Positions 55,890-64,000 of a stretch of DNA of 64,000 nt are shown piece by piece. The notes under the pieces are model-generated. The model ran no database searches. It worked only from the letters and a program-made list of their open reading frames with translations, and was not told the origin of the DNA. The position numbers and the translations under genes are program-made. Numbering within the stretch: the first letter of the stretch is position 1; each line of letters opens with the position of its first letter. Source of the DNA: Solibacillus sp. FSL W7-1436 (lineage in GTDB: Bacteria > Bacillota > Bacilli > Bacillales_A > Planococcaceae); the NCBI RefSeq assembly GCF_038007305.1, contig NZ_JBBOWV010000001.1:2408501-2472500 (forward strand), in the 5' to 3' direction.

Positions 55890-55918
55890 GGGCCGGCTCT
55901 CAAATGCAGGTCCGGCCC
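55890..55918 (+). other. GC-rich intercistronic hairpin after flgE
   Basis: GGGCCGG (55890-55896) pairs with CCGGCCC (55912-55918), followed by TATTTC rather than a T-run. This is unlikely to terminate. It may protect the upstream flgE mRNA 3' end or separate expression of flgE from swrD-fliL. Confidence 0.6.
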
Positions 55919-55926
55919 TATTTCAA

Positions 55927-56148
55927 ATGATTGAGGTGACTCGCCTTAATGGTAAAGCATTTACTTTAAATGCTTTATACATAGAAACAGTTGAAGCATT
56001 TCCGGACACCCAAATTACGCTGACGACTGGACGTAAATTCATTGTGTTAGAGACTGAAGAACAGGTGCGGCAAAAAGTGAAGACATTTTATCAGCATGTT
56101 CAAGTTTTATCGAATCCGCATCTTAGAGGTGAAGAAGATGAAGAATAA
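55927..56148 (+). CDS. swrD: SwrD/FlbD family protein
   Basis: This 73-residue protein begins MIEVTRLNGKAFTLNALYIE and matches the FlbD family (B. subtilis YlzI, renamed SwrD). SwrD raises flagellar motor power and swarming in B. subtilis. It contains the typical TVEAFPDTQITLTTGRKFIV block (residues 22-41). The end overlaps fliL by 11 bases. Confidence 0.92.
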   Translation: MIEVTRLNGKAFTLNALYIETVEAFPDTQITLTTGRKFIVLETEEQVRQKVKTFYQHVQVLSNPHLRGEEDEE

Positions 56149-56563
56149 TAAATTAACGACAATTATGCTAATTATATTAGTGACGATTACTTTGTTCGGT
56201 GTTATTTTAGTTGTGTTATTGACACAGCTCAACAAAGAGAAGCCGGATGGTCCAACGATTGATGAAATTATCGAGTCATCAGTAGACATTCCTGAGATTA
56301 CAACGAACTTGGCAGACGGAAGTTTTGTCCGGATCACATTGAAAATTCAGGCATCGGATAAAAAAGCCGGTGAAGAGTTGTCTAAACGAGATTTCCAAGT
56401 GAAAAACATCGTTATTCAGGAACTTTCTGAAATGGAAGAGAAAGCGCTGGAAGGCAAGCAAGGTAAAATTTTATTCCAGGATGCAATTAAATCTCAAGTA
56501 AATGAGTTAATGCAAGAAGGGGAAGTTACGCAAGTGTATATTACTTCATACGTACTTCAGTAA
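56138..56563 (+). CDS. fliL: Flagellar basal body-associated protein FliL
   Basis: FliL is a single-pass membrane protein near the stators that supports torque. A transmembrane segment (IMLIILVTITLFGVILVVLL, about residues 9-28) is followed by an extracytoplasmic stomatin-like domain. That domain includes FVRITLKIQASDKK and ends GEVTQVYITSYVLQ. ATG 56138 (141 residues) follows AGAGGTGAA. The in-frame ATG at 56096 lies inside swrD. Confidence 0.94.
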   Translation: MKNNKLTTIMLIILVTITLFGVILVVLLTQLNKEKPDGPTIDEIIESSVDIPEITTNLADGSFVRITLKIQASDKKAGEELSKRDFQVKNIVIQELSEMEEKALEGKQGKILFQDAIKSQVNELMQEGEVTQVYITSYVLQ

Positions 56564-56608
56564 TCATCAGTACTACACAATTTTAATTTTTGAAATGGAG
56601 GTGGGCAA

Positions 56609-57604
56609 ATGGCAGGAGATATAATGTCGCAATCCGAGATTGATGCGCTTCTTTCGGCGATATCGACCGGAGAAATGTCTGCAGAAGACATCAAAAAAGA
56701 AGATGAGACACGAAAAGTTAAAGTATATGACTTTAAGCGGGCTCTGCGCTTCTCGAAAGACCAAATCCGAAGTTTGACCCGTATACATGAAAACTTTGCG
56801 CGACTGTTAACAACATTCTTTTCTGCACAGTTAAGAAGCTATGTTCAAATAACAGTTGCATCCGTGGACCAAATTCCGTTTGAAGAATTTGTCCGTTCAA
56901 TCCCAAACATGACATTGATCAATGTATTTGAGGTGCCGCCTTTGGATGGCAATATTTTAATGGAGATCAACCCGAACATTGCCTATTCGATGCTCGATCG
57001 ACTGATGGGCGGGGCAGGCGGAAGTCACAGCAATGTTGACAATTTAACTGAAATCGAAACAAAAATCATGACGAATTTATTTGAACGCTCTTTTGATAAT
57101 TTGCGTGAAGCTTGGGAAAACGTTGCAGAAATCGATCCGATGCTTGTGGAATTGGAAGTGAATCCGCAGTTTTTGCAAATGATTTCGCCAAATGAAACGG
57201 TTGTGGTCATTTCATTCAATACAGTTATCGGGGAAACGACAGGGATGATCAATATTTGTATTCCGCATGTCGTACTGGAGCCGATCGTTCCGAATTTATC
57301 TGTTCGCTACTGGATGCAGACGAATACAAAGGAGATTTCACCGGAACAGACGAAGATGCTGGAAACTCGTGTGAAGCAGGCAAAACTGCCGGTTATTGCA
57401 GAATTAGGAACGGCAGACATTACAATTGAAGATTTCCTGACAATGGCTGTCGGTGATGTCATTCCGTTAAATCAAAAAATTGAAAATCCGTTAACACTGA
57501 AAGTTGGCAGTTTACCGAAATTTACCGTTCAGCCAGGAAAATTAAATAATAAAATGGCTGTTCAAATTATCGACCCTTTGAAAGGAGGAGACGAAGATGA
57601 GTGA
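56609..57604 (+). CDS. fliM: Flagellar motor switch protein FliM
   Basis: FliM binds phosphorylated CheY and controls the switch. The N-terminal CheY-binding motif MSQSEIDALLSAI is at residues 6-18. The CheC-like middle domain contains LRSYVQITVASVDQIPFEEF near 72 and YSMLDRLMGGAGG near 127. The C-terminal SpoA domain follows (DVIPLNQKIENPLTLKVGSL). Length is 331 residues. ATG follows ATGGAGGTGGGC. The stop overlaps fliY by eight bases. Confidence 0.97.
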   Translation: MAGDIMSQSEIDALLSAISTGEMSAEDIKKEDETRKVKVYDFKRALRFSKDQIRSLTRIHENFARLLTTFFSAQLRSYVQITVASVDQIPFEEFVRSIPNMTLINVFEVPPLDGNILMEINPNIAYSMLDRLMGGAGGSHSNVDNLTEIETKIMTNLFERSFDNLREAWENVAEIDPMLVELEVNPQFLQMISPNETVVVISFNTVIGETTGMINICIPHVVLEPIVPNLSVRYWMQTNTKEISPEQTKMLETRVKQAKLPVIAELGTADITIEDFLTMAVGDVIPLNQKIENPLTLKVGSLPKFTVQPGKLNNKMAVQIIDPLKGGDEDE

Positions 57605-58874
57605 TGAAATGCTCTCCCAAGAAGAAATTGAGGCTCTGTTAAGGGGCGAAACGCTGGAGGATTTTTCTGCAAATACAGCAAGTCCGGAAGAAATTAAAGT
57701 TGAGGATCACTTAACTCCAATAGAAATTGATGCATTAGGTGAGGTAGGAAATATCTCATTCGGCAGTTCGGCAACTGCATTATCTTCATTACTGGGTCAA
57801 AAAGTAGATATTACAACACCTAGTATTACAATGATTAACCGTAATCGTCTGGAACAGGAATTTCCGCATCCATATGTAGCGGTACAAGTAGAGTATACAA
57901 CAGGACTTTCAGGAATGAATCTGCTCGTAATCAAACAGTCGGATGCCGCAATTATTGCAGATCTGATGCTGGGCGGCGATGGTGTAAATCCAAGACCTGA
58001 ATTAAGTGAAATCCAGTTGAGTGCTGTGCAGGAAGCGATGAATCAAATGATGGGTTCAGCTGCGACTTCCATGTCAACGGTGTTTAACCAAAAGGTTGAT
58101 ATTTCACCGCCGACAATTGATTTACTGAACATCTCTCAAAATGAAGGCACTGACACGATCCCTACAGATGAATTGTTAGTGAAAATTTCATTCCGATTGC
58201 GTATCGGTGAATTGATCGATTCGAATTTAATGCAATTACTACCTTTAAAGTTTAGTAAAAAGATAGTAAAGTCATTAATGGGAGAAACTGATGAGCCTCT
58301 TACTGCAACGACAGCAGTCGAGCCTACGCCAGTTCAGCCGACACAACAGCAGCCGCAGCAACCGACTGCACAGCAACCGATGTTTGAACAACCGGTTCAG
58401 CAGCCAATACAGCAGCCAATACAGCAGCCAGTACAACAGCAGGTTAATCAGCAGCCAATGTATGAGCAGCCGGTTCAGCAGCAAGCATATCAGCAACAGC
58501 AGCCTGTATATGAACAGCCGGTTTACCAGCAATCTGCTTATACAGCACCACCGGCAAATGTACAGCAAGCTCAATTTGCAAGCTTCGAACCGGCAAACAT
58601 TACACAGGCAGAAGCACGCAATCTGAATATGCTGCTTGATATCCCATTGCAAGTAACAGTCGAGCTGGGACGGACTAAACGTTCTGTTAAAGAAATTCTC
58701 GAACTTTCGAGCGGATCGATTATTGAATTAGATAAGCTGGCAGGTGAACCAGTAGATATTTTAGTAAACAGCCGGTTAATTGCAAAAGGTGAAGTTGTAG
58801 TAATTGATGAGAACTTCGGTGTTCGCATCACAGATATTTTAAGTCAGGCAGATCGCTTGAACAATATTAGATAG
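57597..58874 (+). CDS. fliY: Motor switch phosphatase FliY
   Basis: FliY dephosphorylates CheY-P at the switch and joins the C-ring in place of FliN. It begins with a CheY-binding motif (MSDEMLSQEEIEALLRGE). Two CheC-type active sites follow, ALGEVGNISFG near residue 45 and VQEAMNQMMGSAATS near 144. The C-terminal FliN/SpoA domain starts near 340 (MLLDIPLQVTVELGRTKRSV). Residues 245-325 are a Gln/Pro-rich linker with repeated EQPVQQ and QQPIQQP units. Length is 425 residues, longer than B. subtilis FliY (378), mainly in the linker. Confidence 0.95.
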   Translation: MSDEMLSQEEIEALLRGETLEDFSANTASPEEIKVEDHLTPIEIDALGEVGNISFGSSATALSSLLGQKVDITTPSITMINRNRLEQEFPHPYVAVQVEYTTGLSGMNLLVIKQSDAAIIADLMLGGDGVNPRPELSEIQLSAVQEAMNQMMGSAATSMSTVFNQKVDISPPTIDLLNISQNEGTDTIPTDELLVKISFRLRIGELIDSNLMQLLPLKFSKKIVKSLMGETDEPLTATTAVEPTPVQPTQQQPQQPTAQQPMFEQPVQQPIQQPIQQPVQQQVNQQPMYEQPVQQQAYQQQQPVYEQPVYQQSAYTAPPANVQQAQFASFEPANITQAEARNLNMLLDIPLQVTVELGRTKRSVKEILELSSGSIIELDKLAGEPVDILVNSRLIAKGEVVVIDENFGVRITDILSQADRLNNIR

Positions 58875-58896
58875 TTTTAATTGGAGGAATCAGAGT

Positions 58897-59259
58897 ATGT
58901 CTAAAAGGATTTTAATTGTGGACGATGCAGCATTCATGCGCATGATGATCAAGGATATTTTAACGAAGAACGGCTATGAAGTAGTAGGGGAAGCTGCTGA
59001 TGGTATTCAAGCGGTTGAAAAGTACAATGAATTACGTCCGGATTTAGTAACAATGGATATTACAATGCCTGAAATGGACGGCATTGCAGCATTAAAAGAA
59101 ATTAAAGGCACGGATCCAAGCGCGGTAGTGATTATGTGTTCAGCAATGGGCCAACAAGCTATGGTTATCGATGCGATTCAAGCAGGTGCAAAAGACTTTA
59201 TCGTAAAGCCTTTCCAAGCAGATCGCGTAATCGAAGCGATTCAAAAAGCTTTAGGTTGA
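58897..59259 (+). CDS. cheY: Chemotaxis response regulator CheY
   Basis: CheY is the single-domain receiver phosphorylated by CheA that binds FliM/FliY. Acidic residues D9 and D10 lie in ILIVDDAAFMR. The phosphorylation site is D54 in VTMDITMPEMDG. The switch residue in VIMCSAMGQQ is serine, and the lysine is K104 in FIVKPFQ. Length is 120 residues. The start follows TTGGAGGAATCAGAGT. Confidence 0.97.
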   Translation: MSKRILIVDDAAFMRMMIKDILTKNGYEVVGEAADGIQAVEKYNELRPDLVTMDITMPEMDGIAALKEIKGTDPSAVVIMCSAMGQQAMVIDAIQAGAKDFIVKPFQADRVIEAIQKALG

Positions 59260-59263
59260 TCTG

Positions 59264-59947
59264 ATGAAAGCAAAAAAATCATTTCGATTTTGGATCGCTG
59301 TTGGAATTGTATTGATGACGGCATTATTTACACCAATCTCAAATGGAACTTTTGCGATGGTAAGTAACGTATACGAAAACTGTAATGAAAACCCTGAAGT
59401 ATGTTCAGAAGAAAAAAATTCAGATGAAAGTACTCCGGATGCCGACGCAGAACAAACTGACTCGGCATCCGTTAGTATTGGATTTTTGGAATATCTGAAA
59501 GTTTTAGTAGCACTTGTCTTCGTAATAGGGCTATTATTGTTCATTTTAAAGTATTTAAACAAGCGTAACTTCAACTATCAGCAAAATGCCGTAATTAAAA
59601 ATATCGGAGGCTTGTCTGTAGGTCAGCAAAAGTCTGTACAATTATTACTAATTGGTAAACGAGTTTATGTAGTTGGTGTCGGCGATAACATACAGCTTCT
59701 GAAGGAAATTGAATCCGAAGAGGAAATCGACCATTTACTAAATCAGTTAGAAACTAGGCAGAGCATGATGAATACTTCACCATATATAGCTCAGTTAATT
59801 AATAAATTATCACAAAAGAAACGCCCTCAGGAAAATTCGGGAAGCCCTAGATTCAATGATTTATTCAATGAAAAAATCGGGAAAATCAAGCAGCAGCGAA
59901 GCGACGAACTTGAGCGTTGGAAAGAACAGGAGCGTGATGATCGATGA
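59264..59947 (+). CDS. fliO: Flagellar biosynthesis protein FliO (FliZ)
   Basis: FliO helps assemble the FliP export-gate ring. The N-terminus is a signal-like hydrophobic stretch (WIAVGIVLMTALFTPISNG), followed by an acidic extracytoplasmic loop. A transmembrane segment follows (LKVLVALVFVIGLLLFILKYL, about residues 84-104). The cytoplasmic FliO domain comes next (IKNIGGLSVGQQKSVQLLLI). Length is 227 residues. It starts four bases after cheY with a weak ribosome site. The stop overlaps fliP by four bases. Confidence 0.9.
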   Translation: MKAKKSFRFWIAVGIVLMTALFTPISNGTFAMVSNVYENCNENPEVCSEEKNSDESTPDADAEQTDSASVSIGFLEYLKVLVALVFVIGLLLFILKYLNKRNFNYQQNAVIKNIGGLSVGQQKSVQLLLIGKRVYVVGVGDNIQLLKEIESEEEIDHLLNQLETRQSMMNTSPYIAQLINKLSQKKRPQENSGSPRFNDLFNEKIGKIKQQRSDELERWKEQERDDR

Positions 59948-60609
59948 ACGACATTCTTTCCGTGTTTTCTGAAAGTGATCCGGGAAATGTATCCACATCG
60001 GTTACACTATTATTCCTGTTAACGGTTCTATCTTTAGCACCGAGTCTTTTAATATTAATGACGTCATTTGCGCGTATCGTCATCGTTCTGTCGTTTACTA
60101 GGACAGCCCTTGCCACGAACCAGATGCCGCCTAACCAGGTAATTATCGGGTTGGCACTGTTTCTGACATTCTTTATTATGGCTCCGACATTCCAGCAAGT
60201 AAACGAACAGGCATTGCAGCCGCTCTTTGATGAAGAAATTAATTTGGAAGAGGCATATGAACGTGCGACAATTCCGTTCAAACAATTTATGTCGCAGCAT
60301 ACAAGGCAAAAGGATCTGGAGCTTTTTATCGATTATAATCAGGCAGAATATCCGGATTCCATCGAGGAAATTCCGATGACGCTTCTTGTACCTGCATTTG
60401 CGTTAAGTGAAATTAAAACAGCTTTTCAAATGGGCTTTATGATTTTCATTCCGTTTTTAGTTATTGATATGGTCGTCGCAAGTACACTGATGTCAATGGG
60501 GATGATGATGCTGCCTCCAGTAATGATTTCACTGCCATTTAAAATCTTGTTATTTGTACTCGTCGATGGTTGGTATTTAGTGATGAAATCTTTACTTCAA
60601 AGTTTTTAG
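59944..60609 (+). CDS. fliP: Flagellar export gate protein FliP
   Basis: FliP forms the core pentamer of the type III export gate. Four hydrophobic segments are visible, with the conserved LAPSLLILMTSFARIVIVLS near residue 31. TNQMPPNQVIIGLALFLTFF is near 59 and PAFALSEIKTAFQMGFMIFI near 149. At 221 residues it matches B. subtilis FliP. Confidence 0.97.
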   Translation: MNDILSVFSESDPGNVSTSVTLLFLLTVLSLAPSLLILMTSFARIVIVLSFTRTALATNQMPPNQVIIGLALFLTFFIMAPTFQQVNEQALQPLFDEEINLEEAYERATIPFKQFMSQHTRQKDLELFIDYNQAEYPDSIEEIPMTLLVPAFALSEIKTAFQMGFMIFIPFLVIDMVVASTLMSMGMMMLPPVMISLPFKILLFVLVDGWYLVMKSLLQSF

Positions 60610-60622
60610 GGGATGATATAAA

Positions 60623-60892
60623 GTGACACAGGAAATGGTCATTGCAATTGCAGAAAATGCAGTATTCACGATATTGATAGTTTCGGGACCTTTACTATTA
60701 ATTGCGCTTATCAGCGGCTTAATAGTCAGTATATTTCAGGCAACAACTTCCATACAGGAACAAACATTGGCGTTCGTACCTAAAATCGTAGCGGTATTAG
60801 TGGCGATTATTTTTTTTGGTCCGTTTATGATCAGCAAAATGACGGATTACTTTCACGACATTTTAAATAACCTAGTTCGGTATATTGGGTGA
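60623..60892 (+). CDS. fliQ: Flagellar export gate protein FliQ
   Basis: FliQ is a two-helix membrane subunit wrapped around the FliP/FliR gate. The 89 residues contain two transmembrane segments (LIVSGPLLLIALISGLIVSI and VAVLVAIIFFGPFMI) with the family motif SIFQATTSIQEQTLAFVPK between them. It starts at GTG 60623. Confidence 0.97.
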   Translation: MTQEMVIAIAENAVFTILIVSGPLLLIALISGLIVSIFQATTSIQEQTLAFVPKIVAVLVAIIFFGPFMISKMTDYFHDILNNLVRYIG

Positions 60893-60896
60893 GAAA

Positions 60897-61673
60897 ATGA
60901 CGGAAATACTACCGAATTTATCAATACTGCTATTAATTTTAGTGCGTGTCTCTGCATTTTTCGTCTCCGTCCCTTTATTTTCATATCGTACAATACCACC
61001 GCAAGTGCGCATTATATTGGCTGTCGCTTTAGCATGGATGATGTATTATACGTTTAATATTGAGCCGTTTGAAATTAATGCTTACTATTTGCTGCTCGTT
61101 TTAAAAGAGGCCATTATCGGGCTTATGCTAGGATTGGCCGCAATGATTATTGTTTCCGCTGTTCAAATAGCAGGCGGATTTATCGATTTCCAGATGGGTT
61201 TTGCGATGGCAAATATTATCGATCCGCAAACAGGTGCCCAGTCGCCGTTAATGGGTCAGTTTTTAAATTTTTTAATGCTTTTAGTATTGCTCTCAATAAA
61301 TGGCCATCATCTTATTTTAGATGGAATTTTTTATAGTTATCAGTTTATGCCGATGGACCAGTTTTTCCCGAATTTCGGTGAAGAAGGGACCGCACTGTTT
61401 ATTATCAAAATATTTGTTTCTGTTTTTGCCATAGCATTTCAAATGTCAGCTCCAATAGTTGCAACATTATTTTTAGTAACGTTAGCGTTAGGGATTACAG
61501 GGAAAACGGTACCGCAAATGAATATATTTGTAATCGGATTCCCGATTAAAATTGCAGTAGGGTTTCTAGTATTGATGGTGACAATGGCTGTATTAATAGG
61601 AGTTATGCAGGAGCTAATCGAGTTTATGATTATTTCTTTACGTGACTTAATGGTTATTTTAGGTGGTGGCTAA
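60897..61673 (+). CDS. fliR: Flagellar export gate protein FliR
   Basis: FliR completes the FliPQR export gate. It is a polytopic protein of 258 residues with about six hydrophobic segments. Conserved parts include RVSAFFVSVPLFSYRTIPPQ near residue 14, GFIDFQMGFAMANIIDPQTG near 92 and APIVATLFLVTLALGITGKT near 179. I start at ATG 60897, with GGGTGAG upstream, rather than at TTG 60885 inside fliQ. Confidence 0.95.
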   Translation: MTEILPNLSILLLILVRVSAFFVSVPLFSYRTIPPQVRIILAVALAWMMYYTFNIEPFEINAYYLLLVLKEAIIGLMLGLAAMIIVSAVQIAGGFIDFQMGFAMANIIDPQTGAQSPLMGQFLNFLMLLVLLSINGHHLILDGIFYSYQFMPMDQFFPNFGEEGTALFIIKIFVSVFAIAFQMSAPIVATLFLVTLALGITGKTVPQMNIFVIGFPIKIAVGFLVLMVTMAVLIGVMQELIEFMIISLRDLMVILGGG

Positions 61674-61674
61674 C

Positions 61675-62769
61675 ATGGATGAAAAGCTATTGATCAACGT
61701 AGACCTTCAGTTTTTTGCAGGTGAAAAAACAGAAAAAGCAACACCGAAAAAGCGGCAGGATTCTCGAAAAAAAGGACAAGTTTTAAAAAGTCAGGATGTC
61801 ACAGCCGCCGTATTACTGCTATTGTCATTTTTCTTTTTACTTTTCTTTGCACCATTCATGTACGAAGGAATGAAGGATTTTTTACTGCAGGCACTTAACC
61901 GCAATATGTTAATAGAAACGCTGAACGCTGAAACCGTAATGGATATGTATGTTGAATCCGTTAAAGAGATGGCAATTATCGTTCTGCCGATTATGGTCAT
62001 TGCCATCATTGCAGGTATTGGAGCTAACTTTTTTCAGTTTGGCTTTCTTTTCACAACAGAGACATTGAAAATAGATTTAAAAAAAATGGATCCGATCAAA
62101 GGGATCAAAAAGATTATTTCTGTACGAGCGATCGTCAATTTAATTAAATCATTATTGAAAGTAACATTAATCGGGACCGTAACAACTGTTGTTATTATTG
62201 TCTATTTGGAAGATGTATTATCGCTTGCTTTACATAGTCCGGCACAAATTCTGGCCACAGTAGCATATTTATCCGCAATCATGGGAATTGCCGCTTCAAT
62301 TATGCTCGTATTTATTGCATTGTTTGATTATATTTATGAACGGCACGAATATGAAAAGCAATTGAAGATGTCGAAACAGGATGTTAAAGATGAGCATAAA
62401 AATGCAGAAGGTGACCCGCTGATCAAGTCGAAAATTAAACAGCGTCAACGTGAAATGGCAATGCGCAGAATGATGCAGGATGTACCTGCAGCAGATGTTG
62501 TCATTACAAACCCGACCCATTATGCCATTGCGCTGAAATATGATGAAGATAGGATGGATGCGCCGAAAGTTGTTGCAAAAGGCACCGATTTTGTCGCACA
62601 GAAAATTAAACTTATTGCGAAAGAACATGATGTCATTATGGTGGAAAATCGGCCGCTTGCCCGGGCGATGTATGACCAGGTTGAAATCGGACAGGCAGTA
62701 CCGGAAGAGTTTTTCAAAGCAGTTGCCGAAGTTCTTGCATATGTATACCGGATCAAACGCAAAATTTGA
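61675..62769 (+). CDS. flhB: Flagellar export switch protein FlhB
   Basis: FlhB controls substrate specificity of export, switching from rod/hook to filament proteins after autocleavage. It has an N-terminal basic segment (EKTEKATPKKRQDSRKKGQV) and four transmembrane helices. The cytoplasmic domain contains the autocleavage site N279-P-T-H in VVITNPTHYAIALKYDE. Length is 364 residues from ATG 61675; GTG 61663 lies within the fliR end. FliK encoded upstream is its partner. Confidence 0.97.
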   Translation: MDEKLLINVDLQFFAGEKTEKATPKKRQDSRKKGQVLKSQDVTAAVLLLLSFFFLLFFAPFMYEGMKDFLLQALNRNMLIETLNAETVMDMYVESVKEMAIIVLPIMVIAIIAGIGANFFQFGFLFTTETLKIDLKKMDPIKGIKKIISVRAIVNLIKSLLKVTLIGTVTTVVIIVYLEDVLSLALHSPAQILATVAYLSAIMGIAASIMLVFIALFDYIYERHEYEKQLKMSKQDVKDEHKNAEGDPLIKSKIKQRQREMAMRRMMQDVPAADVVITNPTHYAIALKYDEDRMDAPKVVAKGTDFVAQKIKLIAKEHDVIMVENRPLARAMYDQVEIGQAVPEEFFKAVAEVLAYVYRIKRKI

Positions 62770-62792
62770 CATAGATTTCAGGAGGGGCAAAA

Positions 62793-64000
62793 ATGCAAAT
62801 ACGCGACATAGGGGTTTTAGCTGCAGTAATTATGGTTGTAGCGATGCTCATTATCCCTCTTCCACATTGGCTGCTCAGTTTTTTAATTATTATTAACATT
62901 ACATTTGCACTTCTCGTGCTGTTAACTTCGATGAATATGAAGGAAGCGCTCGACTTCTCGATTTTCCCTACTGTTATCCTGCTGTTAACATTGTTCCGTC
63001 TGGCATTGTCCGTTTCTACGACACGTGCTATTTTATCGGAAGGTGACGCAGGTAAAGTAGTAGAGACATTCGGTAATTTCGTAACAGGCGGTAATATTTT
63101 AGTAGGTTTAGTTATTTTCTTATTACTAGTTATTATCCAGTTCATCGTTATTACGAAAGGTTCGGAGCGTGTTGCGGAAGTTGCTGCGCGTTTCACTTTG
63201 GATGCGATGCCTGGTAAGCAAATGAGTATTGATGCAGATTTAAACGCCGGAATGATTTCGGAAAAGGAAGCACGCGAACGCCGTGAGAAAGTATCCGGGG
63301 AAGCCGACTTTTACGGAGCGATGGATGGTGCGACGAAATTCGTTAAAGGGGATGCGATCGCGTCAATCATTATGGTTGGCATTAACTTACTGTTCGGTAT
63401 GATTATCGGTATGCTTCAGATGGAGCTGAGCTTCAGTGAAGCCGCATCGAAATATTCGATGCTGACAGTCGGTGATGGACTTGTATCCCAAATCCCGGCA
63501 CTATTAATTTCCACTGCAACAGGGATTGTTGTAACACGTGCCGCTTCAAAAGGAAATCTTGGTTCAGATATTACCGCACAATTATTTGCACAATCAAAGC
63601 TTTTATATGTCGCAGCAGGTACAATTCTCCTGCTTGGATTATTTACACCGATTCCGGACTGGATTACAATTCCGATTGCGGTTGCATTAGCGGCCGGCGC
63701 GTTCCTGATGGATCGTAAAAAGGAAGAAACACCGGAAGAGATCATGGAAATCGAAGAGGAAGTTGCTTCCGATACGATGAAAAGTCCGGAAAATGTTATT
63801 AATCTATTAAATGTCGATCCGATCGAGTTCGAATTTGGCTACGGGTTAATACCGTTGGTGGATGCGGCACAAGGCGGGGATTTACTGGACCGCGTAGTTA
63901 TGATCCGCCGTCAGCTTGCACTGGAGCTTGGGATTGTCATACCGATTGTCCGAATCCGTGACAATATTCAGCTGCAGCCAAATGAGTACCGGATTAAAAT
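62793..64000 (+). CDS. flhA: Flagellar export protein FlhA (3' end missing)
   Basis: The frame from ATG 62793 stays open to the window end, giving 402 of about 680 residues. The start follows CAGGAGGGGC. It begins MQIRDIGVLAAVIMVVAMLI and shows the FlhA family block TLFRLALSVSTTRAILSEG near residue 65. The FHIPEP region is RFTLDAMPGKQMSIDADLNA, with GMISEKEARERREKVSGEAD and FYGAMDGATKFVKGDAIA. The membrane part is complete and the cytoplasmic export-chaperone-docking domain is cut. It is the last gene of the window. Confidence 0.97.
   Translation, partial: MQIRDIGVLAAVIMVVAMLIIPLPHWLLSFLIIINITFALLVLLTSMNMKEALDFSIFPTVILLLTLFRLALSVSTTRAILSEGDAGKVVETFGNFVTGGNILVGLVIFLLLVIIQFIVITKGSERVAEVAARFTLDAMPGKQMSIDADLNAGMISEKEARERREKVSGEADFYGAMDGATKFVKGDAIASIIMVGINLLFGMIIGMLQMELSFSEAASKYSMLTVGDGLVSQIPALLISTATGIVVTRAASKGNLGSDITAQLFAQSKLLYVAAGTILLLGLFTPIPDWITIPIAVALAAGAFLMDRKKEETPEEIMEIEEEVASDTMKSPENVINLLNVDPIEFEFGYGLIPLVDAAQGGDLLDRVVMIRRQLALELGIVIPIVRIRDNIQLQPNEYRIK

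Noticed and set aside
58275-58652. Leu-rich reverse frame and Ser/Arg-rich forward frame over fliY
   Set aside because: Both are shadows of the Gln/Pro repeat linker of fliY read in other frames.
1-64000. tRNA, rRNA, CRISPR array, prophage, integrase island or transposase
   Set aside because: I saw none. The only tyrosine recombinase is the housekeeping XerC in its usual place.

Overview
The window is one continuous stretch of a low-GC Gram-positive chromosome, with every convincing gene on the + strand. The gene order (fakA, sdaAB-sdaAA, recG, fapR-plsX-fabD-fabG-acpP, rnc-smc-ftsY, ylxM-ffh-rpsP-khpA, rimM-trmD-rplS, rbgA, rnhB, ylqG-ylqH, sucCD, dprA, topA, trmFO, xerC, hslVU, codY, then the flagellar operon) is the conserved Bacillus-type backbone. 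Protein details (FliY, SwrD, CodY, YlxM, Ser/Lys signal peptidase) also fit Bacillales. I infer a Planococcaceae member (Solibacillus/Lysinibacillus-like), but the sequence alone does not fix the genus.

Region 1 (1-15.8 kb): the 3' part of fatty acid kinase fakA, L-serine dehydratase subunits, recG, a VOC-fold protein, the FapR-controlled fatty acid/phospholipid operon with a recognisable FapR operator, and rnc-smc-ftsY. Region 2 (15.8-24.3 kb): a hexuronate catabolic cassette sits between ftsY and ylxM-ffh. It holds a LacI-type regulator, a three-part TRAP transporter, uxaC, uxaB and uxaA. Palindromic TAAAACGTTTTA-type operators lie before the regulator (one) and before the transporter (two in tandem). 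This is the main accessory insertion in the window.

Region 3 (24.3-45 kb): SRP protein, ribosomal proteins with an L19 leader, rRNA/tRNA modification, signal peptidase, ribosome assembly GTPase, RNase HII, a FliK-like/FlhB-C-like pair (ylqG-ylqH), succinyl-CoA synthetase, DNA uptake/topology genes, XerC, HslVU and CodY. Region 4 (45.3-64 kb): the flagellar/chemotaxis operon from flgB to flhA, cut by the window end. It encodes rod, MS ring, switch, export ATPase, hook and export gate, plus CheY.

No rRNA, tRNA, CRISPR array, transposase, prophage or plasmid origin was seen. Intergenic spaces carry four copies and one solo end of a short repeat with terminal inverted ends (AGTTGATT...AATCAACT). 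One copy occupies the place where ylqD lies in B. subtilis and adds a false N-terminal extension to the rimM reading frame. I found no clearly new multigene system. The best leads are the ylqG-ylqH pair, the repeat family, the operator layout of the uronate cassette, two identical CodY-like boxes, and the long structured leader before flgB.
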